64,000 nucleotides of DNA, from positions 1 through 64,000 of the forward strand of contig DVHJ01000081.1 in assembly GCA_018712145.1 (NCBI GenBank), given 5' to 3'. The notes below the pieces were generated by a model. That model made no database searches, was not told the DNA's origin, and saw only the letters and a program-made list of their open reading frames with translations. Below, in pieces: positions 48,391-59,204 of the stretch. A program made the position numbers and the translations under genes. The DNA is from Candidatus Faecousia faecigallinarum (GTDB lineage: Bacteria; Bacillota; Clostridia; Oscillospirales; Oscillospiraceae). The first letter of the stretch is position 1; each line of letters opens with the position of its first letter.

Positions 48391-48985
48391 ATTCTCTCTC
48401 CTCACTGAGTTTCTCCACCAGGCTGCGCAACGCTCTTGCCCGGTGGGAAACCTGATTTTTCTCCTCCGCCGTCAGCTGGGCAAAGGACTTGCCTGCCGGA
48501 GGATAGTAAAAAATGGGATCATAGCCAAAGCCGCCTTCTCCCACCGGCTGGCGCAGCAGCTCCCCGTGGACCTCCCCCTGGACGGCGATCTGCCGGCCGT
48601 CGGGATAGACCAGGGCAATGGCCGCCACGAATTTGGCCTGACGCTGGCCGTCGGGCACCTGTGCGGTGTTTTGCAGCAGCAGCTGGAGCCGTCCCCAGTC
48701 GTCCAGGGTAGGGTCGCCGCCATACCGGGCCGAGTAGATCCCCGGCGCACCGCCCAGGGCTTTTACGGCAATGCCGGAGTCGTCGGCCAGGGCCGGCAGG
48801 CCGGTGGCCTCCATCACGGCCTTGGCTTTGAGGTAGGCGTTTTCGGCAAAGGTGGTTCCGGTTTCTTCCACTTCCACCGCCACCCCAAGTTCGGACTCCA
48901 GCACCACGTCAATCCCCAGAGGCTGCAAAATTTCCCGAATCTCTACCAATTTGTGGGGATTGTGACTGGCCAATACAACTTTCAT
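48377..48985 (-). CDS. rdgB: XTP/dITP diphosphatase (RdgB/HAM1)
   Basis: VVLASHNPHKLVEIREIL, LPALADDSGIAVKALGGAPGIYSARYGG, GFGYDPIFYYP. Confidence 0.96.
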   Translation of the reverse strand: MKVVLASHNPHKLVEIREILQPLGIDVVLESELGVAVEVEETGTTFAENAYLKAKAVMEATGLPALADDSGIAVKALGGAPGIYSARYGGDPTLDDWGRLQLLLQNTAQVPDGQRQAKFVAAIALVYPDGRQIAVQGEVHGELLRQPVGEGGFGYDPIFYYPPAGKSFAQLTAEEKNQVSHRARALRSLVEKLSEEREYADQ

Positions 48986-49008
48986 TGTTTCTCCTCCTGA
49001 CCGCCTGC

Positions 49009-49914
49009 TTACAGCAGGGCATTGACAAAATCCCTGGCGTCAAAGGGCATCAGGTCATCCGCCTTTTCTCCCACGCCGATAAACTTCACCGGGATCTGCA
49101 ACGCATCGGCCACGGCGATGACAATGCCGCCTTTTGCCGTGCCGTCCAGCTTGGTCAGAGCAATGGCCGTCACCCCGGCAATCTCCTTAAACTCCTTGGC
49201 CTGGATCAGGCCGTTTTGTCCGGTGGTGGCATCCAGCACCAGCAGTACCTCTTTATCCGCCTCCGGCAGCTCCCGTTGAATAATCCGGGAAATTTTATTC
49301 AGCTCGTTCATCAGGTTGGCCTTGTTGTGGAGCCGGCCGGCAGTATCGCACAAAATCACGTCTGCTCCCCGGGCCTTGGCCGCCTGAATGCCGTCATAGA
49401 CCACCGCCGCCGGGTCGGCGCCCTCGTGCTGGCGGACAATGTCCGCCCCGGCCCGGCCTGCCCAGATCTCCAGCTGATCTGCCGCCGCCGCCCGGAAGGT
49501 ATCTCCGGCGCACAGCAGTACCTTTTTCTCCTGGCCGGTCAGCTGCTTGGCCAGCTTGCCGATGGTGGTGGTTTTGCCCACGCCGTTGACGCCGATGACC
49601 AGAATCACCGATGGCTTGGTCCCCAGGTTCAGCGCCGTGTCCCCTACGGTGAGCATCTCCACCAAAATGTCCTTCAGGGCCTGGCGGGCCTCCTCCGGCT
49701 CCTTCAGCCGGTTCTCCTTGGCCCGCTTCCGCAGGGCGGCCACCGCCTTGCCGGCGGTCTCCACCCCTAGGTCGGCCAAAATCAGGCTCTCCTCCAGTTC
49801 GTCGTAAAATTCATCGTCCAGGTTGGAAAAGCCGGAAAACACGCTGCCCAGGGTGGTGGCCATGGCCTTCCTGGTTTTGGACAGGCCTTCTTTAATTTTG
49901 TTGAAAAACCCCAT
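49009..49914 (-). CDS. ftsY: Signal recognition particle receptor FtsY
   Basis: VIGVNGVGKTTTIGKLAKQL, AGDTFRAAAADQLEIWAGR, DTAGRLHNKANLMNEL, TKLDGTAKGG. Confidence 0.97.
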   Translation of the reverse strand: MGFFNKIKEGLSKTRKAMATTLGSVFSGFSNLDDEFYDELEESLILADLGVETAGKAVAALRKRAKENRLKEPEEARQALKDILVEMLTVGDTALNLGTKPSVILVIGVNGVGKTTTIGKLAKQLTGQEKKVLLCAGDTFRAAAADQLEIWAGRAGADIVRQHEGADPAAVVYDGIQAAKARGADVILCDTAGRLHNKANLMNELNKISRIIQRELPEADKEVLLVLDATTGQNGLIQAKEFKEIAGVTAIALTKLDGTAKGGIVIAVADALQIPVKFIGVGEKADDLMPFDARDFVNALL

Positions 49915-49927
49915 TGCTTGACTCTCC

Positions 49928-52900
49928 TTATTCTTCTAGAATACCCAGTTCCCGCTCCATCTGATTCAGGTCCATGTGGAGAATTTTGGAAATGCCCTGC
50001 TCCTGCATGGTCACACCGTACAATACGTCCGCCGCCTCCATGGTACCCCGGCGGTGGGTGATGACAATAAACTGGGTTTTTTGGCACAGGTGCCGGAGGT
50101 ATCCGGCGTACCGCTCCACGTTCCGGTCGTCCAGGGCGGCGTCAATCTCGTCCAGCATACAGAAGGGGGTGGGCCGCACCTTCAAAATGGCAAAGTACAG
50201 GGCAATGGCCACAAAGGCCTTTTCCCCGCCGGACAGAAGGGTAATGGTCTTCAGCTGTTTGCCCGGGGGCTGCACCCGGATCTCAATGCCGCAGGTCAGG
50301 GGATTTTCCGGATCCTCCAGCAACAGGGCGCCTTTGCCGCCCCCGAACATCTCGGTAAAGGTCTGCTGAAAATACAGGTCGATTTTGTTGAACTCCGTGA
50401 CAAAAATCGAGGTCATCTCCGTGGTAATGTCCCGGATAATGCTCTCTAACTCCCGCTTGGCGGTGAGGACGTCGTCCCGCTGGTCCGCCAGGTAGGCGTA
50501 GCGTTCGCTTACCCGGGCGTATTCGTCAATGGCCCCCAAGTTGGGGGTGCCCAGGGCGGCAATCTTCCGTTTCAGCTCCCCGATGCGCCGGTTACCTGCC
50601 GCCACGGACTCCAGTTGTGCTCCTTCCGCGGCAGCGGTGGAGGGGGTCAAGCCGTAACTGTCCCACAGTTTATCCACCACCTGCCGCTCCTCCATGGCGG
50701 TGGTGAGCTTCTTCTGCTCCAGCAGGGCGCAGGCCCGCTCCATGGTGAGGATAGACTTGTTTTTCTCCTGGGCCTCCCGCTCTGCCTTGGTCTTCCTGGC
50801 CTCGGCCGCCGCCCGGGCTTCCTGAACTTTGGCCAGCTCCCCCTGCATTGCTCTCAGGGATTCTGCGTTTTTCTCTTTCTCTCCCTGGGCCTGGGCCAGT
50901 TCCCCCTGGAGCCGCCGGTTATCTGCGGCGTAGGTCTCCATCAGGGTTTGCTTCTGGGTTCGGTCGCCTTCCATGGCGTCCTGCAGCGCCGCCAGCCGCT
51001 CCACATTTTCCTGGGCGGTGCGGTTTTCCGCCTCCAAGGCGGCAATCTCCGTTTTCCGGGCGGTGACCTGGGCGGCCAGCGCCTCCGATTGCCGGGCGGT
51101 ATCCGATTGATCCTGGCTCAAATTGTCCAGGCTGTTTTCCACATCCTGCAGCTGATACCGCAGAGTCTCCAATTGTCCCCGGAGGGCAGCCGCCCGCTCC
51201 CGGTCCGACTGCAGCCGGGCGGTGAGGCTGTCCCGCTCCCGGGTGGCCCCGTCCGCTGCGTCCTGGAGGGCTTGCAGCAGCACCGCGTGCTGCTTTTCCT
51301 CTCCTTCCAGGCGGAGGGCCTCGTCCTGCCCGGCCCGGAGCTGTTCCCGGGCGGCGGTGAGTTCAAACTCCGCCTGATCCACTACCCGCTGGGCCTCGGC
51401 CAGCCGGTGGGCCAGCTCGTCTTTGGTTCCGGTCAGGTTTTTTTCCTCCGCCGCCAACCGCTTAAGCTCGTTGGCCCGGGAGAGGAACCCCGCCTCCTTG
51501 GCCACGGAGCCGCCGGTCATGGAGCCGCCGGGATTCATCACCTGACCGTCCAGGGTGACAATTTTAAACCGGCTGCGGTACTGCCGGGCCATGGCAATGG
51601 CGCTGTCCATGTCCTCCGCCACCACCACCCGGCCCAGCAGATTGTCCACAATGCCCCGGTAAATGTCCTGGCAGCGCACCAGGCGGCTGGCCACATCCAC
51701 AAACCCCGGGCAATCTGCCAGGCCGCTTTCCTGGAGCTGCCGGCCGGTGATGGCAGACAGGGGCAGGAAGGTGGCCCGTCCGCTGCCGGTGCGCTTCAAA
51801 AAGCCGATGGCGGCTTTGGCGTCTGCCTCGCTGTCCACCACAATTTGCTGCATGGCCGCCCCCAGAGCAATTTCCACGGCGGTGGTGTACCGGTCATCGG
51901 TTTGAATCAGCCGGGAAACCGGACCGTGAATGTGCTGCAGCCGGCCCCGGCGGCTCTCCTGCATGATGCTGCGCACGGACTTATGATAACTCTCGTAATC
52001 GGCTTCCATGGCCCGGTACATCCGTACCTTGGCCGATACCGCTTCCAGCTGTGCGGCTGTCTTCCGGTGGTCTTGCTCCAGACTGTCCCGCTGTTTCACC
52101 CGGCTGTCCTGGCGCAGGGCATAGCCGGAAATGGCATTTTGCAGGGCCTGCACCTGATCCCTGGCCTTGGCCAGGGCTTTCCGGCAGCTCTCCATGGCGG
52201 CCTGGGCCTGGCTGCGGCGCTGCTGCCCGGCAGACAGCTCCTGGGCCAGATCCGAAAGCCGGTTTTCCGCCTGCTGGGCGGAGGCCTCCAGCCCGGCTAG
52301 GTCTGCCTGCTTTCCGGCAATGTCCGCCATCAGCCCGGACTGTTTATTCCGCAAGTTCAGGTGCTGCTTGGTCAGTCCCTCGGCATTGGCCGACAGCCGC
52401 TGAATTTGGCCCATGGCCTCCCCCAGCCGGGTCTGCTGCTCCTCCAGTGCCTGGCCGATCTCCGCCATGCGGGCCTTGCTCTGGGCAATCTGCCCGGCAA
52501 TGCCGGAGCTTCTGCCGGCCTGCTGGGCCAGCTCCTCCTGGATCCGGGCAATGTTCTGATCGTTGTTGCGGATGCTCCCGGTGAGCACCGCCATCTGCCC
52601 CTCCAGCTGGCGGCCCACTGCTTCCAAGGCAGAGGCCTGGGTCCGGCCTGCCTCCAGGGCGGTGTCCTGGGAGTGCAGGGTGGCGGCAAGCTCCTCAGCC
52701 TGCTTGTACAGCCCCTCCAGGGCGATGTGCTCCTGCTCCAGGACAAAGGATGAGGAAGCGTAGTCCTCCTCCGCCTTTTTGGCAGCGGCGGCCAGGCGCT
52801 CCAGCTCCGCCAGCCACACGGCGACCTCCACCCCCCGCAGCTCCTGCTTATGGGCCAGGTAGGTTTTGGCTTTCTCCGACTGGGCTTTGAGGGGCTCCAG

Positions 52901-53503
52901 CTGAATCTCCAGTTCGGAAATCTTGTCGCCGATGCGCAGCAGGTTATCCTCGGTGCTGGCCAGTTTCCGCTCGGTCTCCTCTTTGCGGTGGCGGTATTTG
53001 GAAATGCCGGCAGCTTCCTCAAAAATCTCCCGGCGGTCCGTGCTTTTTAGGGACAGGATTTCATCAATCCGGCCCTGGCTGATATTCGAATATCCCTCCC
53101 GGCCCAGGCCCGTGTCCATGAACAGCTCGTGGATGTCCCGGAGCCTGGCCGACTGCTTATTGATGTAAAATTCGCTGTCCCCGGAGCGGTAATACCGCCG
53201 GGTGACCATGACCTCCTGGGCGTCATAAGGCAAAGCCCGGTCGCTGTTGTCCAGGGTCAGGGTGGCTTCCGCAAAGCCCACCGGCGGCCGCTTCTGGGTG
53301 CCGCCGAAGATGATATCCTCCATCTTGGCCCCCCGGAGGGTCTTGGTACTCTGCTCACCCATAACCCACAAAATGGCGTCGGAAAGATTGGATTTGCCGC
53401 TGCCGTTGGGGCCGACGATGGCGGTGATGTCGCTGCCGAATTGGAGAATGGTCTTATCGGGAAAGGACTTAAAGCCCTGGATTTCCAGTGATTTCAGATA
53501 CAC
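49928..53503 (-). CDS. smc: Chromosome segregation protein SMC
   Basis: YLKSLEIQGFKSFPDKTILQFGSDITAIVGPNGSGKSNLSDAI; LLSGGEKAFVAIALYFAILKVRPTPFCMLDEIDAALDD. GTG start at 53503. Confidence 0.97.
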   Translation of the reverse strand: MYLKSLEIQGFKSFPDKTILQFGSDITAIVGPNGSGKSNLSDAILWVMGEQSTKTLRGAKMEDIIFGGTQKRPPVGFAEATLTLDNSDRALPYDAQEVMVTRRYYRSGDSEFYINKQSARLRDIHELFMDTGLGREGYSNISQGRIDEILSLKSTDRREIFEEAAGISKYRHRKEETERKLASTEDNLLRIGDKISELEIQLEPLKAQSEKAKTYLAHKQELRGVEVAVWLAELERLAAAAKKAEEDYASSSFVLEQEHIALEGLYKQAEELAATLHSQDTALEAGRTQASALEAVGRQLEGQMAVLTGSIRNNDQNIARIQEELAQQAGRSSGIAGQIAQSKARMAEIGQALEEQQTRLGEAMGQIQRLSANAEGLTKQHLNLRNKQSGLMADIAGKQADLAGLEASAQQAENRLSDLAQELSAGQQRRSQAQAAMESCRKALAKARDQVQALQNAISGYALRQDSRVKQRDSLEQDHRKTAAQLEAVSAKVRMYRAMEADYESYHKSVRSIMQESRRGRLQHIHGPVSRLIQTDDRYTTAVEIALGAAMQQIVVDSEADAKAAIGFLKRTGSGRATFLPLSAITGRQLQESGLADCPGFVDVASRLVRCQDIYRGIVDNLLGRVVVAEDMDSAIAMARQYRSRFKIVTLDGQVMNPGGSMTGGSVAKEAGFLSRANELKRLAAEEKNLTGTKDELAHRLAEAQRVVDQAEFELTAAREQLRAGQDEALRLEGEEKQHAVLLQALQDAADGATRERDSLTARLQSDRERAAALRGQLETLRYQLQDVENSLDNLSQDQSDTARQSEALAAQVTARKTEIAALEAENRTAQENVERLAALQDAMEGDRTQKQTLMETYAADNRRLQGELAQAQGEKEKNAESLRAMQGELAKVQEARAAAEARKTKAEREAQEKNKSILTMERACALLEQKKLTTAMEERQVVDKLWDSYGLTPSTAAAEGAQLESVAAGNRRIGELKRKIAALGTPNLGAIDEYARVSERYAYLADQRDDVLTAKRELESIIRDITTEMTSIFVTEFNKIDLYFQQTFTEMFGGGKGALLLEDPENPLTCGIEIRVQPPGKQLKTITLLSGGEKAFVAIALYFAILKVRPTPFCMLDEIDAALDDRNVERYAGYLRHLCQKTQFIVITHRRGTMEAADVLYGVTMQEQGISKILHMDLNQMERELGILEE

Positions 53504-53542
53504 AGTGAAACCTCGCCGTCTCAATTTACTCAGAATTAGCTT

Positions 53543-53571
53543 ATTATACCAACGGAATAGGGCAATTGCAA
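53543..53571 (-). promoter_or_regulatory. Putative promoter of smc (TTGCAA-17-TATAAT)
   Basis: Minus strand TTGCAA 53571-53566, TATAAT 53548-53543. Confidence 0.55.
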
Positions 53572-53706
53572 GCATTTCCCCACCTTACCCAGGGAATGCA
53601 GGGCAATTTTTTCGCTGCCGCAGCCGGCAGGCCGGTTTGGCGGGGATGCCGGATTGGAAAAGCCACCGATTTGGTGGCAAATCTCCCGCTTTTGCGGGAA
53701 AGCCGC

Positions 53707-53735
53707 TTGATTCTGGTAAAGCGTTCTGCTATAAT
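53707..53735 (+). promoter_or_regulatory. Putative promoter of gdpP (TTGATT-17-TATAAT)
   Basis: TTGATT 53707-53712, TATAAT 53730-53735. Confidence 0.6.
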
Positions 53736-53841
53736 AGGCCCATTCATGAAAAAACGTGCTGCGCCTGGTCTACCGGGTGCGGCCCGGCGCAATCCCGGCT
53801 CTCCCGCGGCTGCGCCAAATGCAGTTGGGAGGAGGGATTGC

Positions 53842-55821
53842 GTGAAGAAGAATAAAATCGGACGGCTGACGGAGCCCACCATGGCGATGTACTTTATTGT
53901 GCTGTTGGCGTTTGCGGCAGCCTCTTTTCTGTTGGAGCAGCCGGTGTTGGCAGCGGTGGAGGCCGGCGCTACCACGCTGCTATTTGTGTTTTACCAGGTT
54001 CGCCGGGTTCACCGGCGGAAAGCGCTGATGGCTTACATTCAGTCGGCCACGGATAATTTGGAGACGGCGGCCCGGGGGGAGATCCCATTGCCCATGGCCT
54101 TGGTCCGTTTGGTGGGCGGGGAGATTGTGTGGAGTAACCGGCAGTTTGCCAAAATTACCGGGATGAAGGATAGTCTCTTTGAGCAGAAAATCAATACAGT
54201 GCTGCCGGGATTTACTACAGAATGGCTGGCGGCTGGGAAAACCGAATGCCCGGGGGAGCTGACCCTGCAGGGCCGCCGGTACCGGGTTTTCGGTTCCACT
54301 TTCCATGAGAAAGGGCCAACCGGTCCGCTGTTGGGTTCGATCTATCTGGTGGATCTTACGGAACTCTACCAGGTGCGGGATGAATATATCCGCTCCCGGC
54401 CGGTAGTATCTATCATTCTGGTGGATAACTATGATGAGCTTACCCGCAACCTGGCGGAAGGCGCAATTTCCACCCTGAACGCCGCCCTGGACGAGGTGAT
54501 TACCCGCTGCACCGAGGGTTACCACGGTATGCTCCGGCGGTTGGAGCGGAACCGGTATCTGTTTGTGTTTGAGGCCCGGGATCTGCAAAAATCCCTGGAG
54601 ACGAAATTCCGGCTGCTGGAGGAAATCCGTCAGGTGGTCAGCCCCACTGGGGTGGCGGCTACCATCTCCCTGGGTATTGGTAAAGAGGCGGCAACCTTTG
54701 AAGAGGGGTATAATTTTGCGGCGCTGAGCATTGAAATGGCCCTATCCCGGGGCGGTGACCAAGTGGTCATCAAGGACAGGTACAATTTCTCCTTTTATGG
54801 GGGACATACCAAGGAGACGGATCACCGCTCCAAGGTGCGCTCCCGGGTGACCGCCAACTCCCTGTCGGAGCTGGTGTCCCAGAGCAGCCATGTTTTCGTC
54901 ATGGGTCACAAAAATGCGGATTTAGACGCGGTGGGCGCTGCCGTGGGCATTTGCTGCCTATGCCGGAAACGGGGAAAGCAGGCGAAGATTGTCATCGATT
55001 TGGAAAAGAATGCAGCGGAAAAGCTGCTGGAGCAGCTCCAGGCAACCCCGGAATACAGTGGTTGTTTCCTGTCCGGACAGGATGCCCTGCTGCTGGCGGA
55101 CCCTAAGAGCTTACTGGTGGTGGTGGATACTAACCGGCCAGATCAGGTGGAGTGTAAACCTCTGTTGGACGCCATTTCCAAGGTTTGTGTGGTGGATCAT
55201 CACCGCCGGGCAGCGGATTATATCAACCCGGTGGTGGTAAACCTCCATGAGCCATACGCTTCTTCCGCCTCGGAGCTGGCTACGGAGCTATTGCAGTACG
55301 CCGTAGAGGGGACGGATATCCTGCCCATTGAGGCTCGGGCCTTGCTGGCAGGCATTGTGCTGGACACCAAGAATTTCAATGTCCGCACCGGTGAACGCAC
55401 GTTTGAGGCAGCTGCGTTTCTCCGTCGTATCGGCGCCGATACGGTGGAAGTGAAAAAACTGTTGCAAAATGATTTCCAGGCCACCTTGGCCAGGTATCAG
55501 GTGATCAAATCCGCCCGGCTATACCGGAATCAGATCGCCATTGCAGCGCTGAATTCCACCACCTCCCGCACCATTGCCGCCCAGGCGGCTGACGAACTGC
55601 TGAGTATCCAGGGGATACTCACCTCATTTGTACTGTATCCTGAGGATAACCGGGTGATCATTTCTGCCCGGTCCATTGGCGACACCAATGTGCAGGTGAT
55701 TTTGGAGCCCCTGGGGGGCGGGGGCAACGCGGCCACCGCCGGGGCCCAGGTGCCGGACTGCGATGTGAAAACTGCTTTGGACCGGCTGGTGGCCTCCATC
55801 GATCAGTATTACCAGGAATAA
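53842..55821 (+). CDS. gdpP: GdpP-type cyclic-di-AMP phosphodiesterase (PAS, degenerate GGDEF, DHH-DHHA1)
   Basis: VMGHKNADLDAVGAAVGI, VVDTNRPDQVE, VVDHHRRAADYI; GTG start 53842 preceded by GGAGG. The ORF-track start at 53566 is over-extended. Confidence 0.93.
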   Translation: MKKNKIGRLTEPTMAMYFIVLLAFAAASFLLEQPVLAAVEAGATTLLFVFYQVRRVHRRKALMAYIQSATDNLETAARGEIPLPMALVRLVGGEIVWSNRQFAKITGMKDSLFEQKINTVLPGFTTEWLAAGKTECPGELTLQGRRYRVFGSTFHEKGPTGPLLGSIYLVDLTELYQVRDEYIRSRPVVSIILVDNYDELTRNLAEGAISTLNAALDEVITRCTEGYHGMLRRLERNRYLFVFEARDLQKSLETKFRLLEEIRQVVSPTGVAATISLGIGKEAATFEEGYNFAALSIEMALSRGGDQVVIKDRYNFSFYGGHTKETDHRSKVRSRVTANSLSELVSQSSHVFVMGHKNADLDAVGAAVGICCLCRKRGKQAKIVIDLEKNAAEKLLEQLQATPEYSGCFLSGQDALLLADPKSLLVVVDTNRPDQVECKPLLDAISKVCVVDHHRRAADYINPVVVNLHEPYASSASELATELLQYAVEGTDILPIEARALLAGIVLDTKNFNVRTGERTFEAAAFLRRIGADTVEVKKLLQNDFQATLARYQVIKSARLYRNQIAIAALNSTTSRTIAAQAADELLSIQGILTSFVLYPEDNRVIISARSIGDTNVQVILEPLGGGGNAATAGAQVPDCDVKTALDRLVASIDQYYQE

Positions 55822-56060
55822 TTTGCAAATCCGCCGGAAACTGCGCTTGAAAACGCAGAAACGTCACTGTTTTCTGCATATCCATCGCGGCCCACGTTTT
55901 GCAACCGTAGCCGCGTATCTGCCCTCAGCATGCCATCCCAAACCACGCCCTTGCAACCGCAGACATGCTACCGTTCTTTGCGTGTGCAACCACGCCATAC
56001 CAAGCAAACCTGCTGACGGGCAAACATTTGTTACCCGATGGAAAAGGAGTATGATTAACC

Positions 56061-56507
56061 ATGAAAGTGATTTTACTACAAGACGTTCGGGGGAAGGGGA
56101 AGAAGGGCCAGCTGTTGGAAGTCTCCGACGGCTATGCCCGGAACTATATGCTCCCCAGGAAAATCGCCATGGAGGCGACACCTGACGCCATCAACACCAT
56201 GCGCATGAATGACAAGGCCCAGCAGGAGCGCCAGACCCGGGAGCGGGCCGAGGCGGTGGAGTTGGCCAAGAAGATGAAGACCATGACCCTTACCGTGCTG
56301 GCCAAAGGGGGCGGCGCCGGCCGGCTGTTCGGCTCGGTGACCAACCAGGAAATCGCCGATGCGCTGCAGGCCCAGGGCATCACCTTGGACAAGCGGAAGA
56401 TCGTTATCGACGAGCCTATCAAAACCGTGGGCACCTATACCGTCCGGTGCAAGCTGGGCTATGAAATCGTGGGCGAGCTGACGGTACAGATTCAGGAGAA
56501 GCCCTAA
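56061..56507 (+). CDS. rplI: 50S ribosomal protein L9
   Basis: MKVILLQDVRGKGKKGQLLEVSDGYARNYMLPRKIA. Confidence 0.97.
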   Translation: MKVILLQDVRGKGKKGQLLEVSDGYARNYMLPRKIAMEATPDAINTMRMNDKAQQERQTRERAEAVELAKKMKTMTLTVLAKGGGAGRLFGSVTNQEIADALQAQGITLDKRKIVIDEPIKTVGTYTVRCKLGYEIVGELTVQIQEKP

Positions 56508-56521
56508 AGGAGGTTCACCCC

Positions 56522-57862
56522 ATGGCCGACGGCGAGGAGCTGCTGGGCCGGCAGGCCCCCCAGTCTTTGGAGGCGGAGCAGTCCGTCCTGGGGGCCATGC
56601 TCATCGATAGCCGGTGCGTCCCGGACGTCATCGGCATTCTCAAGCCGGAGGATTTCTTCCTCCGGCAGAACCGGGAAATTTACGAAACCATCTACACCAT
56701 GTTCAACTTTTCCCAGGTCATCGACCCGGTGACGGTGCTCACTGCCATGCAGGAGCGGGGGGTGGATGCCTCCACGGACTACCTCAAACAGCTCATGGAG
56801 ATTACGCCCACCGCCGCCAACGTGGTGCGGTACGCCAACATTGTCCGGGACAAGGCCATGCTCCGGGCCCTGGCTACCGCCGCTGGGGAGATCGCCGAGA
56901 CAGTCTACCAGGGGGTGGGCACCCCGGCGGAAATTCTGGAATCGGCGGAAAAAAAGATCTATGCCCTGCGGAAAGGGGAGCGGGGAGACAGTATGGAGCA
57001 CATTGGTACGGTGCTCCATAAGGTCTTTGACCGGCTGGCGGAGCTGGCCCAGTCGGACAGCGACATCCCCGGCCTGTCCACCGGCCTGGTGGATCTGGAC
57101 CGGAAGATCAATGGCCTGAACCGGTCGGATTTGCTGCTCATCGCTGCCCGGCCTGCCATGGGCAAGACCTCCTTTGCCTTGAATATCGCCTTGAACGTGG
57201 CCAAGAAATACGGCCAAACTGTGGCCTTTTTCTCCCTGGAGATGTCCCGGGAACAGCTGGCCATGCGCCTGCTGTCCGGGGAGAGCTTTGTGGACAGCCA
57301 GAAAATGGCCACCGGTAAGCTCAGCGACGAGGAGTGGAGTAAGCTGGCCATGGCCTCGGCGGCCCTGAGCCAGACGGATATCCGGGTGGACGACAACCCC
57401 TCCATCACCGTGGCGGAGATGAACGCCAAGTGCCGCCGGCTGGACAATCTGGGCCTGGTGCTCATCGACTATCTCCAGCTCATGACCGGCTCCGGCTATG
57501 GCCGCCAGGCGGAGAACCGGGTGAATGTGGTGTCCGACATTTCCCGGGCATTGAAAATCATGGCCAAGGAGCTAAACGTGCCGGTGATCTGCCTGAGCCA
57601 GCTGTCCCGGGGACCGGAGAGCCGCCAGGATAAGCGGCCGATTTTGTCCGACCTCCGGGAATCCGGCGCCATTGAGCAGGATGCGGACGAGGTGCTGTTT
57701 TTGTACCGGGACGACTACTACCACGAAAATTCCGAGGAGAAAAATGTGGCCGAATGTATCGTGGCCAAAAACCGCCACGGGGAGACCGGCACGGTGAAGC
57801 TCCAGTGGCTGCCTCAATATACCACCTTTGCCAGCCAGACCTGGCGGCAGGAACCGGGTTGA
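56522..57862 (+). CDS. dnaB: Replicative DNA helicase DnaB (DnaC in Bacillus nomenclature)
   Basis: [65 protein letters not shown]. Confidence 0.97.
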   Translation: MADGEELLGRQAPQSLEAEQSVLGAMLIDSRCVPDVIGILKPEDFFLRQNREIYETIYTMFNFSQVIDPVTVLTAMQERGVDASTDYLKQLMEITPTAANVVRYANIVRDKAMLRALATAAGEIAETVYQGVGTPAEILESAEKKIYALRKGERGDSMEHIGTVLHKVFDRLAELAQSDSDIPGLSTGLVDLDRKINGLNRSDLLLIAARPAMGKTSFALNIALNVAKKYGQTVAFFSLEMSREQLAMRLLSGESFVDSQKMATGKLSDEEWSKLAMASAALSQTDIRVDDNPSITVAEMNAKCRRLDNLGLVLIDYLQLMTGSGYGRQAENRVNVVSDISRALKIMAKELNVPVICLSQLSRGPESRQDKRPILSDLRESGAIEQDADEVLFLYRDDYYHENSEEKNVAECIVAKNRHGETGTVKLQWLPQYTTFASQTWRQEPG

Positions 57863-57867
57863 CCGCC

Positions 57868-59181
57868 ATGGAAAATCAAGTGCTTGCTTTTTGCCGGGCC
57901 AACCGGCTGATTGCCCCGGGGGACCAGGTGGTCTGCGCCCTGTCCGGGGGCAAGGATTCGGTGGCCCTGCTGTGGTGCCTGTACCTGCTCCGGGAAAAGC
58001 TGGGGTTTACCCTATCTGCGGCCCACGTGAACCACGGCCTGCGGCCGGGGGAGGCGGACCGGGACGAGGCTTTCGTCCGGCAGCTGTGCCAGGGCTATGG
58101 CATCCCCCTGGCGGTGGGCCGGGTTCAGGTCCAGGCCCGGGGCCGGGGGGTGGAGGACGCCGCCCGCCGGGCCAGGTATACCTTTTTGGAAACCCTGCCG
58201 GGGAAAATCGCCACCGCTCACACCGCGGACGACAACGCCGAAACGGTGCTGATGCACCTGCTCCGGGGGACAGGACTGGCAGGGCTGGGGGGTATCGCCC
58301 CAGCTCGGGGCCGGATCATCCGGCCCATGCTCTTGATTACCGCCCAGGAGGTGGAGGGGTTTTTGCACCAGTGGAACCTGCCCCATGTGGAGGACAGCAC
58401 CAATGCCCAGGGCCGCTTCCTGCGCAACCGGCTCCGGCAGCAGGTGCTGCCGGTACTGTGCCGGGAGAACCCCAGATTTCCCCAGGGGTGCAGCCGGATG
58501 GCCATGACCCTGCGCCAGGACGGGGCCCTGCTGGACCGGCTGGCCCGGCAGGCCGGGGAACGGCTCACCGATTCCGCCGGGGCCCTAGACTGCGCCGGGG
58601 TGATGGCTCTGGACCCCGCCCTGCGCCGCCGGGTGCTGGGGTCGTTTCTGCGCCAGGCGGGGACGGCGGAGCCGGAAGCCGTCCACATCGCCCAGGCGGA
58701 GGCCCTGGCCGGGTCAAACAGCCCCTCGGCCTGGGGGGAATTCCCTAGCGGTGTTGTGCTGATGCGGCAGTATGGAAAACTAGTGAACTACCATCCTGGC
58801 CCCCCGCTGGCGGAGACGGCCCTGCCGGTGCCGGGGGAGGTCCGGGCCGGCGGCTGGCTGGCCCGATGCAAAATTTCGCCGCCGGGGGAGAAACGGGAAA
58901 ATTCCCCGTTCACATTTGCCCTGGCCTGTGATACAATACGGCAAACCCCGCTGGTTCTGCGGCCCCGGCGCCCGGGGGACAGGCTGTGCCTGCCTGGCGG
59001 GACCAAGACGGTGAAGAAACTGTTCATCGACCGGAAAATTCCCGCCGCCTGGCGGGATACCCTGCCGGTGCTGGCGGCAGGGGAGCGGGTGCTGGCGGTG
59101 GCGGGGATCGGCGGGGACGTCCGTTTCCTCCCCCAGCCCGGCGCTCCGGCGGTGACGGTATCCCTGGTGAAAATCAAATAA
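57868..59181 (+). CDS. tilS: tRNA(Ile)-lysidine synthetase
   Basis: VVCALSGGKDSVALLWCLYLL (PP-loop SGGxDS), AHVNHGLRPGEADRDEAFV, TAHTADDNAETVLMHLLRG. Start at ATG 57868. Confidence 0.95.
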   Translation: MENQVLAFCRANRLIAPGDQVVCALSGGKDSVALLWCLYLLREKLGFTLSAAHVNHGLRPGEADRDEAFVRQLCQGYGIPLAVGRVQVQARGRGVEDAARRARYTFLETLPGKIATAHTADDNAETVLMHLLRGTGLAGLGGIAPARGRIIRPMLLITAQEVEGFLHQWNLPHVEDSTNAQGRFLRNRLRQQVLPVLCRENPRFPQGCSRMAMTLRQDGALLDRLARQAGERLTDSAGALDCAGVMALDPALRRRVLGSFLRQAGTAEPEAVHIAQAEALAGSNSPSAWGEFPSGVVLMRQYGKLVNYHPGPPLAETALPVPGEVRAGGWLARCKISPPGEKRENSPFTFALACDTIRQTPLVLRPRRPGDRLCLPGGTKTVKKLFIDRKIPAAWRDTLPVLAAGERVLAVAGIGGDVRFLPQPGAPAVTVSLVKIK

Positions 59182-59204
59182 AAGAGAGAAAGAGGTAGCC
59201 TGCC

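Noticed and set aside
53662-53699. Two small tandem hairpins (GCCACC-GATTT-GGTGGC and TCCCGC-TTTT-GCGGGA) between smc and gdpP
   Set aside because: Short stems in a divergent promoter region, unrelated to families A-C; insufficient for a separate claim.
55823-56185. 120 aa ORF spanning the gdpP-rplI gap
   Set aside because: Overlaps rplI out of frame, Arg/His/Cys-rich composition, no SD; not a credible gene.
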